NCBI GenBank assembly: GCA_012034805.1
Contig: JAAUOP010000001.1
Span: forward strand, 1-38,842
Reading direction: 5' to 3'
DNA from: Synechococcales cyanobacterium CRU_2_2
Lineage (GTDB): Bacteria > Cyanobacteriota > Cyanobacteriia > PCC-9006 > JAAUQQ01
DNA: 38,842 nucleotides
Part shown: positions 17,407 through 27,073 of the stretch, one piece after another
Layout: each line of letters opens with the position of its first letter
How positions within the stretch are numbered: position 1 is the stretch's first letter
Program-made: the position numbers and the translations under genes
Notes under the pieces: model-generated
The model's input: only the letters and a program-made list of their open reading frames with translations
The model's database searches: none
What the model was told of the DNA's origin: nothing

Positions 17407-18996
17407 GTGTCCAGTTGGTTACTGCCATCATTAAGCGATATTTTCCAGCGAGCTGAGGCTTTGATCTCGGGCAGCTTCTCGCGTCATCCTGACCCGCGTC
17501 ATCTCCAGTTGTGCGAGCAAGGTTCGTGTGATCTCGGCCCGCATAACCCAGACCCGCACCCAGGCCCCGCCGCTCCTTCCACTGCCCAGCGTCAGATCCA
17601 GGCCGAATTTGAGTGGCAGGCTGCTTTGGCTGCTGTACAAACCTTGGTTCAGCAGCATCTCAACATCGAGGGCACAGAATCCACCCAAGGCGTCGTGCTC
17701 TGTGGCCCCTTGCCAGTGCTGAGCGACCCCAGCGACCACCTGGCCACCTGGGTTTTTGTCGCGGATGCTCTGAATGCGCCTTTGGGGTTATCGCTGCAAC
17801 TAGGTTCTCAACTGCAGCAGGGCGATCGTGCCACGGCCCCTGCTCTCCAGGCCAGCCTGGTCACCTCGGTTCCGGTTTTAGACCGCGATCCCCTGGCAGA
17901 AGAACAGTTTTGCTTGGTTTTGACCCCAGAGTTTAGCGTTGTCCTCGTTCTGGGGCAGAATGGGCTGCCCGGTTTCCAATTTTCCTTTGATCCCAGGGTG
18001 ATTCAGATGTGCTGGCAGGCCCTGCTGCTGCGGGTTCGCCTCACCAATGCCCACTATGCGACCCAACTCAACCGCTTGTTTGAGCTCTTTGCACCCCAGG
18101 TTCTGGACTACCGCTTGGTGAGCGAGTTCACCCGGCATTTCACCCGATGTCTAAGCCAGCGACAGCTTGAACTCACCACAGAATTGGCAACCTTAGAAGC
18201 TCATACCAGTCCAGAGCAGGCCGCCGCTCGGCTCGGTACGGCTGAGGCGCTGGCGATTGGCGCGCTGACGGAAGAGCCTCAGGATGTGGCGCTGCTGAAG
18301 GCGATCGCCCACGAAGTCCGCACTCCCCTGGCCACCATCCGCACCCTCACCCGGCTGTTGCTGCGCCGCAAGGACTTGGCCCCGGATGTGCTCAAGCGTC
18401 TCGGCATTATTGATCATGAATGCACCGAGCAAATCGATCGCTTTGGCCTTATTTTCAAAGCCGCTGAACTGGGTCCCCAGCCCCAACATCATCCCCTGGC
18501 GGCGGTGCTCCTCGACCAGCTACTGCGCGAAGGTCTCCCCCGTTGGCAGCGTCAGGCCCAACGGCGCAATCTCCGGCTTGAGATGCAGATCCCCGAACAG
18601 TTGCCCCGCGTGGTCAGCGATCCCCAGATGCTGGATCAAGCCCTCACCGGACTGATCGATCGGTTCACCCGCCAGCTTCCGGCCCAAAGCCACCTTAATC
18701 TCCAGGTTTCCTTGGCGGGCCACCAACTCAAGTTGCAGTTCAAAGCCCGCGATCGCGACGGCAAACCGATCACGGCCACCATTGATGACGGCGGTGGCTG
18801 CCCTGGAAAATCTCGCTCCAAATCCCTGGGCCAATTGCTCTCATTCCAGCCTGCCACGGGTAGTCTTAGCCTCAATTTGGCCATGACGAAAAATATCTTT
18901 CAGGCCCTCGGCGGTAAGCTATTGATCAAGGAACGCCCCCAACAAGGCGAGGTGGTGACGGTCTTTTTGCCCCTCCAGAGCGATCTCGCTCGATGA
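17407..18996 (+). CDS. Sensor histidine kinase with degenerate ATPase domain
   Basis: 529 residues from GTG 17407, preceded by GAGGGGG; a TTG at 17380 is less likely. The first 290 residues contain no membrane segment, so the protein is probably cytosolic. They contain a GAF-like or unknown sensory region. The phospho-accepting H-box is intact (AIAHEVRTPLATI, His302). In the ATPase part the N-box is degraded: DPQMLDQALTGLIDRFTRQL has Arg where the Mg-binding Asn is expected. The G1 region reads IDDGGGCPG, while a C-terminal GGKLLIKERPQQGEVVTVFLPL is normal. Weak or no kinase activity is inferred. The stop overlaps the next gene's ATG by 4 bases, so the two are co-translated with the RHG phosphatase. 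I do not recognise a named Hik. Confidence 0.78.
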   Translation: MSSWLLPSLSDIFQRAEALISGSFSRHPDPRHLQLCEQGSCDLGPHNPDPHPGPAAPSTAQRQIQAEFEWQAALAAVQTLVQQHLNIEGTESTQGVVLCGPLPVLSDPSDHLATWVFVADALNAPLGLSLQLGSQLQQGDRATAPALQASLVTSVPVLDRDPLAEEQFCLVLTPEFSVVLVLGQNGLPGFQFSFDPRVIQMCWQALLLRVRLTNAHYATQLNRLFELFAPQVLDYRLVSEFTRHFTRCLSQRQLELTTELATLEAHTSPEQAAARLGTAEALAIGALTEEPQDVALLKAIAHEVRTPLATIRTLTRLLLRRKDLAPDVLKRLGIIDHECTEQIDRFGLIFKAAELGPQPQHHPLAAVLLDQLLREGLPRWQRQAQRRNLRLEMQIPEQLPRVVSDPQMLDQALTGLIDRFTRQLPAQSHLNLQVSLAGHQLKLQFKARDRDGKPITATIDDGGGCPGKSRSKSLGQLLSFQPATGSLSLNLAMTKNIFQALGGKLLIKERPQQGEVVTVFLPLQSDLAR

Positions 18997-19727
18997 AGCA
19001 CTTGCATTTGAAGATTTTACTGATGCGTCACGGCGAGACTTGGGACAACCAAGCCCAGCGAATGCAAGGGCAGCGAGACCGCGATCCCGCCGCGCTGGCT
19101 CTCGCCTGTCGCGCCACAGAACTTTCTGGCTCAGGCCAACAGCAAGTGCTTGCCCTCGGAGGCCGTCTTGGCCAGCGACTCAAAACGGCTCAAGTGCTCC
19201 CCCAGATTTATGCCAGTCCCCTCCGCCGTAGCCGCGAAACCGTCGCGTTGCTCGCCGAGACCTGTTTTGGCCCAACCGGTCTCGGCCCAACGGTACCTTT
19301 GGCAATTCACTACGACGAGCGCCTCGCCGAAATTGACCTAGGCATTTTCTCCGGGCTCACCTGGCCCGAAGCCGAGGCCCGATATCCTGCCCTCTGTCAG
19401 ACCCTGCTCAGCCAGCTGGATGCCTATCCCGTTCCCGAAGCTGAAACTCCCCAGCACTGTCATCAACGAGCCGAGGCCTTTGTTCAAGCGCTGGTGTGGA
19501 ATAGCTCGGAGTCAAGTGAGATCTGGATTGTGACCCATGCTGGCATCTTAGCCCACTTGGTTGCGGCAATTCTGGGGAGCGATCGCACCTGGGGCATGGC
19601 CATCGCACCGACGGCGCTATTCGAATTTGAGCTGAATCGCGATCGCTGGCTCCTCGCGACCGAACGCCTTAACCCAGCTCTTTGGACTATCCATCACTTC
19701 AATGATACAGCTCACTTAGGCGGATGA
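18993..19727 (+). CDS. Histidine phosphatase (RHG, PGM-like) family protein
   Basis: 244-residue protein with the catalytic LMRHGETWDN (Arg12, His13, Gly14), the second Arg in SPLRRSRET, the acid in ERLAEIDLGIFSGL and the C-terminal catalytic His in THAGILAHLVAAIL. The length and motifs fit the broad phosphoglycerate mutase-like phosphatase family, which includes CobC, metabolite phosphatases and the phosphohistidine phosphatase SixA. The substrate cannot be read from the sequence. The start overlaps the kinase stop (ATGA), so the two are translated together, which makes a phosphoprotein or signalling role thinkable. Followed by a long gene-free spacer. Confidence 0.85.
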   Translation: MKHLHLKILLMRHGETWDNQAQRMQGQRDRDPAALALACRATELSGSGQQQVLALGGRLGQRLKTAQVLPQIYASPLRRSRETVALLAETCFGPTGLGPTVPLAIHYDERLAEIDLGIFSGLTWPEAEARYPALCQTLLSQLDAYPVPEAETPQHCHQRAEAFVQALVWNSSESSEIWIVTHAGILAHLVAAILGSDRTWGMAIAPTALFEFELNRDRWLLATERLNPALWTIHHFNDTAHLGG

Positions 19728-20579
19728 TCTGGCTAAATCGTCGTTGATTTTTTTCTAGAACAGTGACGGATCAATCCGTATTTGGACTAAATTTGGGCTA
19801 ACTTGGCATCGGCTGCACATCTCCGTAGTTAATGCATCGTTAAGGCGCAGTCAATACTGGAAATCCTCGTCTGTTCTGAGTCTAGGCTGGGCTTCAGTAT
19901 CTCCGCATAGCCGTTTATAAACGTTGCCAATTCAACTTCAAAATATCCGTCTCAGATGGATTAAATCCTGGCCTTAATGATGGGAAATCCCGTGTTTTCG
20001 TTCGCAGATGTCAGCAATGAATCCGTAATTCAAATGCATCGGAAGCAGCGATAATAACTTTCAATCAAAACTTTCCAGCTGCTGGGTGCGATCGCACCAA
20101 AAGGTTTGTAATTCAATACGTTCAGCCCTTTTTGTCGTGTATCAATTGCATCTTTAACAAAGAAAAATAGTGTTGGATATACTGATTTCTAGATTCTTCT
20201 TCGATCATTCATTTAATTCCAGTTGGGTTCGTATTGCGGGGTTTCACCCATCACTCGAAACAATCAATAAGATGCGATAAAACTTGAGTGGTGACTATGA
20301 GTTTTGGGGATGATAGGTTAGATTATTAGTGACCTAGCAAGAATCGTTTTTCCATACTAATCTGGTTGTTTCTGCTTCGAGATTTCTCTAAAAAGAAATT
20401 TTGAAAAAGAAAACTTTTGAGAATGGTATTCAGAGTCGTGCTTTTGGAAGTGGTTGGTTCGTAGGCTTGGGCTAGGCCTAAATTCCGGTGGCGGTTTGGG
20501 CCGTCAAAGTTTAGATGGTGTTTACTCAGGACGGTTTCTGACGGGAATGGTAATTGCAAGACTAAAGCGAGAGAGACCA
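19728..20579. other. Long gene-free spacer before queE
   Basis: About 850 bp, clearly richer in A/T than the surroundings. I found no gene, no tRNA and no clear terminator. The short palindrome cgtttataaacg near 19912 is the only evident symmetry. No preQ1-I type riboswitch pattern was recognised ahead of queE. The part from 20454 is open in the queE frame but does not look like QueE sequence. Confidence 0.5.
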
Positions 20580-21197
20580 ATGGTTGCTGAGACATCGCAG
20601 CCAGCTCCCCTTCCTGTTGTTGAGACGTTTCATTCTATTCAGGGAGAGGGACGGTGGGCGGGCACCAGCGCCTTTTTCATTCGGTTAGCAGGCTGTAATG
20701 TTGGCTGTCCCTGGTGCGACACCAAGGAATCTTGGAATGCGGCACGGCATGCTGCTCGCGCTGTCCCGGATTTGGTGGCGGAGGCGGTCGCGTCTAAAGC
20801 TCGTATCATCGTCATCACCGGCGGTGAACCCCTCATGCATGATCTGACTGAACTGACTGCATTTCTCCGCCGCCGCTGTTTGTCGGTTCACCTAGAGACC
20901 TCGGGGGCCTATCCCCTAAGCGGTACCTACGACTGGGTGACTCTGTCGCCGAAGCCAACCAAGCCACCCCACCCGAGTATGTATCGCCAAGCCAGCGAGC
21001 TAAAAGTGGTCATCACCGCTCCGGCGGACTTTCGATGGGCTGAGGAACAAGCGAGCAAGCTGGCCCCGACTGTCGCCAAATTTCTGCAACCTGAGTGGTA
21101 CTCCGCCCAGAGCGGTAAGCTGGTGTATCAGTACGTTTTGGATCATCCAACGTGGCAAATGAGCTTGCAGACCCACAAGTACGTCGGGATTCATTAG
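20580..21197 (+). CDS. queE: 7-carboxy-7-deazaguanine synthase
   Basis: Radical SAM enzyme making 7-carboxy-7-deazaguanine from carboxytetrahydropterin, on the way to queuosine. 205 residues from ATG 20580, preceded by GAGAG; the longer frame from 20454 adds a stretch unlike the family. Marks: [19 protein letters not shown], the cluster motif Cys39-x3-Cys43-x2-Cys46 (CNVGCPWC), ITGGEP for SAM binding and the C-terminal QTHKYVGIH. Short QueE forms of about 200-240 residues are usual. It overlaps queC by 46 bases, so the two are a coupled pair serving consecutive steps. Confidence 0.94.
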   Translation: MVAETSQPAPLPVVETFHSIQGEGRWAGTSAFFIRLAGCNVGCPWCDTKESWNAARHAARAVPDLVAEAVASKARIIVITGGEPLMHDLTELTAFLRRRCLSVHLETSGAYPLSGTYDWVTLSPKPTKPPHPSMYRQASELKVVITAPADFRWAEEQASKLAPTVAKFLQPEWYSAQSGKLVYQYVLDHPTWQMSLQTHKYVGIH

Positions 21198-21967
21198 CGG
21201 TATCGCTCGCCCAGTCTGAATTGCTCCAGTCTGAATCAGCCCAGGCGAGCGGTGCTGCACGGCCCAAGGCTGTGGTGCTTTTGTCTGGGGGGCTGGATTC
21301 CGCCACTGCGGCGGCCCAGGCGATCGCCGACGGTTACGAAGTCCTAGCCCTTTCCCTACGCTATGGCCAACGGCACGAGCGAGAGCTACAGGCGGCCCAA
21401 ACGATCGCCCGTACCCTCGACATCCGGCCCCATTTTATCGTCGATGTCAACTTGGGCCAGTGGGGAGGTTCCGCCCTCACGGATCTGAATAAACCCATCC
21501 CCAGCAACGGTGTTCAGCCCGGCATTGTTCCCGCAACCTACGTACCCGGAAGGAATACAGTCTTTATTGCCCTGGCGCTTTCCTTGGCGGAGGTGCAAGA
21601 CGCGGTAGCGATTTATTTGGGGATCAACGCGGTGGATTACTCTGGCTATCCAGACTGTCGGCCAGAATACCTCGCGGCCTATCAAACCCTGGCGACGCTG
21701 TCCTCCAAAGTTGGTTTGGATGGACAAGCACCTCGTTTGATCGCGCCGCTGCTGGATGATTCTAAGCTCGATATTGTGCGGCGCGCCTTGGCGCTGGGCG
21801 TTCCGATCGCCGAGACTTGGTCTTGCTACCAAGGCGATCGCGAACCCTGCGGCCTTTGCGACTCTTGCCGGATCCGTGACAAAGCTTTGATTGAAGCAGG
21901 CTGCCCAGAACTGGCCACACCCATGGGACGCCAGCTGCATGAGAGTGAGCAAGTTCAACGTCTTTAA
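21152..21967 (+). CDS. queC: 7-cyano-7-deazaguanine (preQ0) synthase
   Basis: QueC converts 7-carboxy-7-deazaguanine to preQ0 using ammonia and ATP. 271 residues. The ATP-pyrophosphatase loop SGGLDS is at 45-50, YGQRHERE follows, and the zinc ligands are Cys225, Cys233, Cys236 and Cys239 (WSCYQG and CGLCDSC). The ATG at 21152 is the first usable start and gives about 40 residues before the P-loop; its first 46 bases are shared with queE in another frame. A TTG at 21221 would be an alternative start beyond the queE stop. Together with queE it provides preQ0, but queD, queF and tgt are not in the window. Confidence 0.94.
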   Translation: MANELADPQVRRDSLAVSLAQSELLQSESAQASGAARPKAVVLLSGGLDSATAAAQAIADGYEVLALSLRYGQRHERELQAAQTIARTLDIRPHFIVDVNLGQWGGSALTDLNKPIPSNGVQPGIVPATYVPGRNTVFIALALSLAEVQDAVAIYLGINAVDYSGYPDCRPEYLAAYQTLATLSSKVGLDGQAPRLIAPLLDDSKLDIVRRALALGVPIAETWSCYQGDREPCGLCDSCRIRDKALIEAGCPELATPMGRQLHESEQVQRL

Positions 21968-22035
21968 GCTCCACCGCCCGGTGACCGACCCGATCAATGA
22001 CTGATCTGAATCGATGTCACCGCAACAATTTCAAA

Positions 22036-22105
<70 letters not shown>

Positions 22106-22308
22106 GTAGCTATCTAAAACTAGCACACTTAAGTTCGTTTTTAAGCAGGTTTTTGCTGCGCTGTATCGCCGGACGGGTCAGGCCATAGCTCCCTGCGTGC
22201 AGCCCTGGAAGCCAGTCCGGATAACCTGCTCGAAAAGTTCCGGCCAGAATTGCAAAGAGGTGATATGGTTTAGGCCATCAATTCCTGACTTGTGCTGAAG
22301 CAGATCGT

Positions 22309-23214
22309 ATGCGTGTCGCCTTTCCCACCTTCCAGTTTTGCTCTACAACGGTTGAAAAGCTCCGTCTCCATCGGGTTGAATGCGTCTTGGTCAGCGGTAT
22401 GGTGACTAGCCTGTGTTTGATGACAGGCATTGCCTGTGGTGTTCTCTTCAATCCCAATCTGGGCGAGAAAATTAGGCCGGTGTCGCTGCTGAAGCCCGGT
22501 TCTGTACCAGAAAGCGGGATCTCTGCCATGGGCGATGCGCTACTGGAGTTGAGCAAACCCCTGCGGATTGAGGTAGTTGCCGGTGAGGGGCCATCCCAAC
22601 CTGCGACGGCAGTGACGATTGTTTCTCCTGCAGAATTTCAGCCTCGGCTCGTCGAAGCGGCTCAGATGAAGGGTGTGCGGTTGTTGTGGATAACCTTGGC
22701 CGCCGGGGGGGCTTTGGTGGCGGTGGTACGCCTTGGGCCTGCTTTGCCGCTGGGGCCAAAGCGTCGTCAACCCTTGGGCGAGCGACTGGCATCTGTGAGC
22801 TTGCCAGATCATCCTTTAAGTATCAAGCACACGCTTGCGCCGCCTGTTGAACCGCAGCCCAAGCCACGCACTCGGCGGGTAGTGCCCGTGACTGCCTTGG
22901 GCGAGATGCCGGCCCGCCGGGAGAGTGGCCTGCCGGCGAGCGGAGTCATCACCGGGGTGACGACGGTGGTAATGACCGCCAATGTGAGTGGGCCGGAGCC
23001 AAACTATCGTTATTCCGTCACCCCTGCAAAACCATCGTCTCTGGATTCAGCCCCTCCCGAAGGCGCAACGACCAAATCTTCGCCTCAGCCCTCCCAGCCC
23101 AGAATCCTTAGGGTTCAGCCCCAGCACCAGCCCCGGCTAGACCGTTCGAACACACCGGACTGGCTCAAGAATCTGGATTTGCGTCAGCAGACTCCGATTA
23201 ATTCTTTGTTATGA
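22309..23214 (+). CDS. Membrane protein of unknown function
   Basis: 301 residues, no recognised family. Two hydrophobic segments are visible: about 27-46 (VLVSGMVTSLCLMTGIACGV) and about 125-144 (LLWITLAAGGALVAVVRLGP). Between them lies a region of about 80 residues, and after the second a long Pro/Arg/Ser-rich, probably disordered tail ending in PDWLKNLDLRQQTPINSLL. The layout, two membrane passes flanking a short domain with a long polar tail, is found in anchoring or chain-length proteins but no motif proves this. The codon use looks like the neighbours. It runs towards the CHAT gene (stops 99 bases apart), separated by an 11-bp repeat array. Confidence 0.65.
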   Translation: MRVAFPTFQFCSTTVEKLRLHRVECVLVSGMVTSLCLMTGIACGVLFNPNLGEKIRPVSLLKPGSVPESGISAMGDALLELSKPLRIEVVAGEGPSQPATAVTIVSPAEFQPRLVEAAQMKGVRLLWITLAAGGALVAVVRLGPALPLGPKRRQPLGERLASVSLPDHPLSIKHTLAPPVEPQPKPRTRRVVPVTALGEMPARRESGLPASGVITGVTTVVMTANVSGPEPNYRYSVTPAKPSSLDSAPPEGATTKSSPQPSQPRILRVQPQHQPRLDRSNTPDWLKNLDLRQQTPINSLL

Positions 23215-23247
23215 ATTGGCTGTGGATTGGCTGTGGATTGGCTGTGA
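23215..23247. repeat. 11-bp tandem repeat, three copies
   Basis: attggctgtgg at 23215-23225, 23226-23236 and 23237-23247 (last base changed), directly behind the stop of the membrane protein. Confidence 0.9.
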
Positions 23248-23313
23248 GATTCTTCACCCAGTCGGACGAACAGCAGTCTGATCCAGCGGGCTGCCCTGGA
23301 TCCCACGCAAGTT

Positions 23314-25803
23314 TTACCTGACCTGAATTGCCTCGCGATCGCCCCCCGCCACCTTACCCAGGGCGACCCAGTCCTGGATCATTGTCGGTGTCCACATCCA
23401 AAAGCGATCGAAGTTCTGATTCAACGACTCCGGACTGTAGGCTGCGTCTGCCTTGATCACAACCTTGTAGAGCTCGGTCGCCTCTTTCCAGAGCTCTGCA
23501 TTCTGGCCGGCTTGTCTAGACTGAGCCAGTTTTGTGTAGACCAAGGCTAGCGTGGCATAGGTTTCTAGCTTTTCTTCGTCCTGGGTCTGGGTCTGAGCAA
23601 TCTGCTCGAGACTTTCCTTCAGCAAGGCCTGGGCCGTCAAGAGATTTTTTTGATCCGCCTTGGCCAGCAGCGTCAACCCATAGGCACTGCGATAGCGCAA
23701 GTTGTCCGGGCTGAGCTCCGTCAAGGTCAGCCACTGGAGCCGAGCACCATCTGAGTAGATGTCTGTGTTGCGGGGGGCTAAATCATCGGAAGCTTGACCT
23801 GAATCCGTCAGTTCTGGAGAGAGCGCGATCGCCTGAACACGAGAAAACTGCTGCCAGTTGAGGCGGCCTCGCAAAAAGGCAAGCTCCTGACGCTGCGCCT
23901 CAGTGGCTTTTTCCAGAAGAGACGCATTCAGCGCATTGACTGCCGTCGTTGCGCCGGCTAAATCGTCTTTGTCAAGCAACTTGTCCAGGGCTTGAATGAC
24001 CCGTTCTGAATCGCCGGTACTGGCCCCGGCGATCGCTTCATTGCGCCATTCATCCATCGTCCGGTTATTGCCCACCAGCGCCGGATTATTCCGGTTTGCA
24101 GTTGCGCCAGGCACCGTTAAATGCTTCCCCGGCTGAGTCACGCCCCAGATACCTGCCCCCAACAGCAACAGTCCGGTGACCCCTGCAATGCTCCAACCCA
24201 CGCGCTTTTGCAGGGCGATCGAGGACGGCGACTGCGGCTTCGGGCCGGGTGGGCGCGTGTCCTGAGTCTCAGTGACGACAGAAGCGCCAGATCCTGAGAC
24301 GGGAAGTGGGGTGAGATCCGTCGTCGTTGAATCAGGGGTGGTGAGGTGCGGGTTCGGGTGGACATCTGGGGTCACCCAACCCAACCCGGCCCGATCTGGC
24401 TCGAAGGGATCGGCCATGCCCGTCATAGTAGGATCCTCGGGTGGAAACACCAAGGAACCATCCCTCGGATCGATCACGATCCCAATATTTGCGTCCAGGG
24501 GTGGAGCAAGTGTTGTACTCCCTCCCCGATAACTCATCGGATCCATGGCTGTTGGTAGTGGCTCTGCGGGTTCCGGTCGTGGAACTAGGTCACCCCACTC
24601 CTGGGTTGGACGCACCAAACGCCCTCCAAAGTCACTATGCAAATAGAGAATCGGCAAGGCCCAATACAGCTGATTGGAACCGTAGGCCGAAATCAGGCCC
24701 TGGCGAGCTCGACACAGGCTCAAATCCAGGGGTTGACCCAATTTGAGATTTCGATAAAACAAACGACTCAGCGTCAGAGCAACCTGATCCGGGATGCGCT
24801 CTGCCATGGCTAACACCCCTGGAATCCCGCGCCGAATCAGTGCCTCCGCCAGGGTTCGTTCCCCCTGGAGATCAAATTCGCTGCTGGTGGCGGCTTGGGT
24901 ACCCAGGCAGGAGTTCAGAACCGCGAGCTGGATCCCGTTGTTGGCCAGTAAACCCGCCAGATCATCCCCGTTGAGGCTCTCGGTGAGTCCACTGCGCGAG
25001 TTGACCAGGTGCAGTCGCCCGCCCGAAGGTCCTGGGCTGCTGTGTCCAGCAAAGTGGAACACCTGGTAGGGCGCTTGCTCGAGAACCTGGGTCAATTCTT
25101 CCCGGCCCGGATGTTCCAAAATCCTGAGCTGAATATCCGGCAAAACGCCCTGACTATCACCCATTCGGTGGCTGTCGAGCTCTTCTTGGAGCTGGAGCGC
25201 TTCGCGTTTGAGTTCGAGGTTGGCCTGGTCGGTCGGAGCGGCCAGTACCATCAAAATGTGGAGAGAAGCAGGCAATGAAGCTTGAGCGGCAAAGGGCTCT
25301 CGGTGTCCAGAAATCGTATTGAGCGTGCCCTGGTAGCGCGAAAAAATGACGTCCGTGGAGGCTGCGATCGGGCGGTTGCCCGCATGTAGGACTTCCCAAG
25401 GCAACCGGGTGAGCTGCTCTGCTTTGAGACCCAACCGCAGTCGCAGGGGTTGCCGACGGTTTTGGGCGACCCCTTGGGCAATCACCCAGCTGTCGCGCAC
25501 CGTGCCCTGAAACAGCGCATTGTGTAAAGTCTGCCCCAGGGCCACCAGAGCAGGCTCCGAGGAAGAACCGGCATCGGAGGAGAGGGGATCTACGGGAATG
25601 ACCTCGTAGGGATCTTCCGGACTGCTCTGGAAAAACTCGGAGAGTGGATCAGTAAAAACCTGGCGAGCTAGGGCTAACCAATCCTCTACAGGCCAAGTCA
25701 CCTGCTCCTCGGCAAGCGGAACCCCATTTTCGACCCGCTCTACCCGAACGTAGTATCTGTCGTCTTCAATCGGGGTGACCGATAGGTGGAATTCCTGAAC
25801 CAT
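23314..25803 (-). CDS. CHAT-domain protein with membrane anchor and helical C-terminal part
   Basis: 829-residue protein with a caspase-like CHAT domain at about 85-395. The His-Cys dyad is intact: His254 in QVFHFAGHSSPGP and Cys299 in LAVLNSCLGTQAA. The family end motif GSNQLYWALPILY is also present. A Pro/Thr-rich linker follows (about 400-530), then one membrane segment about 536-556, then helices resembling TPRs (LKESLEQIAQ, ATLALVYTKLAQ) and a tryptophan-rich end. The first 85 residues look like a small beta domain. CHAT proteins are common in cyanobacteria and act as regulated proteases or signalling scaffolds; the topology suggests a cytosolic protease domain and the helices beyond the membrane. 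No partner gene is obvious. The start ATG 25803 is the first Met. Confidence 0.88.
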   Translation of the reverse strand: MVQEFHLSVTPIEDDRYYVRVERVENGVPLAEEQVTWPVEDWLALARQVFTDPLSEFFQSSPEDPYEVIPVDPLSSDAGSSSEPALVALGQTLHNALFQGTVRDSWVIAQGVAQNRRQPLRLRLGLKAEQLTRLPWEVLHAGNRPIAASTDVIFSRYQGTLNTISGHREPFAAQASLPASLHILMVLAAPTDQANLELKREALQLQEELDSHRMGDSQGVLPDIQLRILEHPGREELTQVLEQAPYQVFHFAGHSSPGPSGGRLHLVNSRSGLTESLNGDDLAGLLANNGIQLAVLNSCLGTQAATSSEFDLQGERTLAEALIRRGIPGVLAMAERIPDQVALTLSRLFYRNLKLGQPLDLSLCRARQGLISAYGSNQLYWALPILYLHSDFGGRLVRPTQEWGDLVPRPEPAEPLPTAMDPMSYRGGSTTLAPPLDANIGIVIDPRDGSLVFPPEDPTMTGMADPFEPDRAGLGWVTPDVHPNPHLTTPDSTTTDLTPLPVSGSGASVVTETQDTRPPGPKPQSPSSIALQKRVGWSIAGVTGLLLLGAGIWGVTQPGKHLTVPGATANRNNPALVGNNRTMDEWRNEAIAGASTGDSERVIQALDKLLDKDDLAGATTAVNALNASLLEKATEAQRQELAFLRGRLNWQQFSRVQAIALSPELTDSGQASDDLAPRNTDIYSDGARLQWLTLTELSPDNLRYRSAYGLTLLAKADQKNLLTAQALLKESLEQIAQTQTQDEEKLETYATLALVYTKLAQSRQAGQNAELWKEATELYKVVIKADAAYSPESLNQNFDRFWMWTPTMIQDWVALGKVAGGDREAIQVR

Positions 25804-26279
25804 GGCGTTTGTGCACTCCCGTCTGGGTAGAGCGAATTCTGGATGAGCGAATTCTGGATGGAATGGCCAGCTGAACTAAACGCGAAACTTGGCTGACATC
25901 AGATCGTTTGCAGCTTTCAGTTGATCACAGCCCTAGACTTGCTCGCGGCCCTCAGCTTCTTACTACAGAGATTCACGGGCAGACTCAGGACGATTCCCTA
26001 TTGATATTGGCATGGGTAAAGATGAATACAAAAGAGGTCGAAACCCCTGTGTTGGTTCAAAAATTGCGATCGCCCACCCCCAAGCCTCTCGATCTTCACA
26101 CAAGCTTTAAAGTTCCATCACGTCGTGCACCTAATTGTTTGTTTTGAGTCCTAATAACTCAGTAATTACACGAGATCGCTGTCTGCTATCTTGCGCAACT
26201 CTTTATCTTTATCAGACGCCAGATTCAGTCCAGAAGCTTCTGGGGCCAGGATCTAGCCCCGAAATTTAACTTGCGGAAT
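25804..26279. other. Spacer between CHAT gene and pyrE
   Basis: 476 bp upstream of the CHAT gene. It starts with a perfect 15-bp duplication (25830-25859). A plus-strand frame at 25908-26147 has no family features and no ribosome site that I trust. Nothing else recognised. Confidence 0.55.
25830..25859. repeat. 15-bp direct duplication upstream of the CHAT gene
   Basis: gagcgaattctggat at 25830-25844 and 25845-25859, identical, 27 bases ahead of the CHAT start codon, so it lies in its leader. Confidence 0.85.
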
Positions 26280-26891
26280 TTAGTCTGCGGAATTGAGCTC
26301 GCGCCAGCGGTCGCGCAGCGTCTCAATCTCAAACAGCGAACGAAACCTCAGCCCCTCCTGAGCATAGAGCTGTGCCCCACCCTGCTGGCGGTCTACCAGG
26401 GCAATCACCTCTTCCACCCGATATCCGGCAGCTCGCAGACGTTCTACCGCCGTCAGCGCCGATTGCCCCGTGGTCACAACATCTTCCAAGACCACCACCG
26501 GACTGTGTTCGGGTAGGGTCAAGCCTTCAATATAAGCTTGGGTGCCATGGCCCTTGGCCTGCTTGCGGATAATCAGTGGCGCTAGGCTCCGACCTTGATA
26601 AACGCCGACAATACTGACCGCCGTCACCATCGGGTCAGCGCCGAGGGTGAGACCGGCGATCGCCACTATATCCTCGGGCAGCAGCTCCAAAATCAACCGC
26701 CCGACCGCCACCGAACCTTCAGGGTGCAGAGTGACTTGCTTACCATTAATGTAATAGGTGCTGCGTTGACCGGATGACAAAACAAAATCTCCCTCCCGGT
26801 AGGCGAGCTGGCAAAACAGGTTCAATAGGCGCTGGCGTAGGGATGTGAGATCCTCGGTGAACCACTGAGTGGATTCAGGGTTGCGTATCAT
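26280..26891 (-). CDS. pyrE: Orotate phosphoribosyltransferase
   Basis: PyrE transfers ribose phosphate from PRPP to orotate in UMP synthesis. 203 residues, normal length, start ATG 26891. The PRPP-binding loop is VVVLEDVVTTGQSA (131-144). Other family marks are FVLSSGQRSTYYINGKQVTL near the N-terminus, AGLTLGADPMVTAV, and IIRKQAKGHGTQ for the catalytic flexible loop with its lysines. The C-terminal EVIALVDRQQGGAQ completes the fold. It is divergent from the secreted protein gene at 27074 and stands alone. Confidence 0.95.
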   Translation of the reverse strand: MIRNPESTQWFTEDLTSLRQRLLNLFCQLAYREGDFVLSSGQRSTYYINGKQVTLHPEGSVAVGRLILELLPEDIVAIAGLTLGADPMVTAVSIVGVYQGRSLAPLIIRKQAKGHGTQAYIEGLTLPEHSPVVVLEDVVTTGQSALTAVERLRAAGYRVEEVIALVDRQQGGAQLYAQEGLRFRSLFEIETLRDRWRELNSAD

Positions 26892-27073
26892 GCTTTCAGT
26901 GCTAACGTATTGCTTATTCTTTGGGGAAGAATACCAAAACAGGTTCGCCTAGTGCGTTAATCTCCAGATTGATTGCGATTAATCGTGATCGCTCGATTGA
27001 CGAATCGCTCGGTGTTCACTGCTCTGGTTTCACCGTTCCATCCATTATCATCGTCACCTTGAGGAGTCGGCCC

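Noticed and set aside
20300..20579. preQ1 riboswitch ahead of queE
   Set aside because: Looked for the short preQ1-I hairpin with its A-rich tail and did not find it.
25908..26147. Plus-strand open frame of 79 codons in the CHAT/pyrE spacer
   Set aside because: No domain, no membrane or signal segment, no ribosome site, composition like non-coding DNA.
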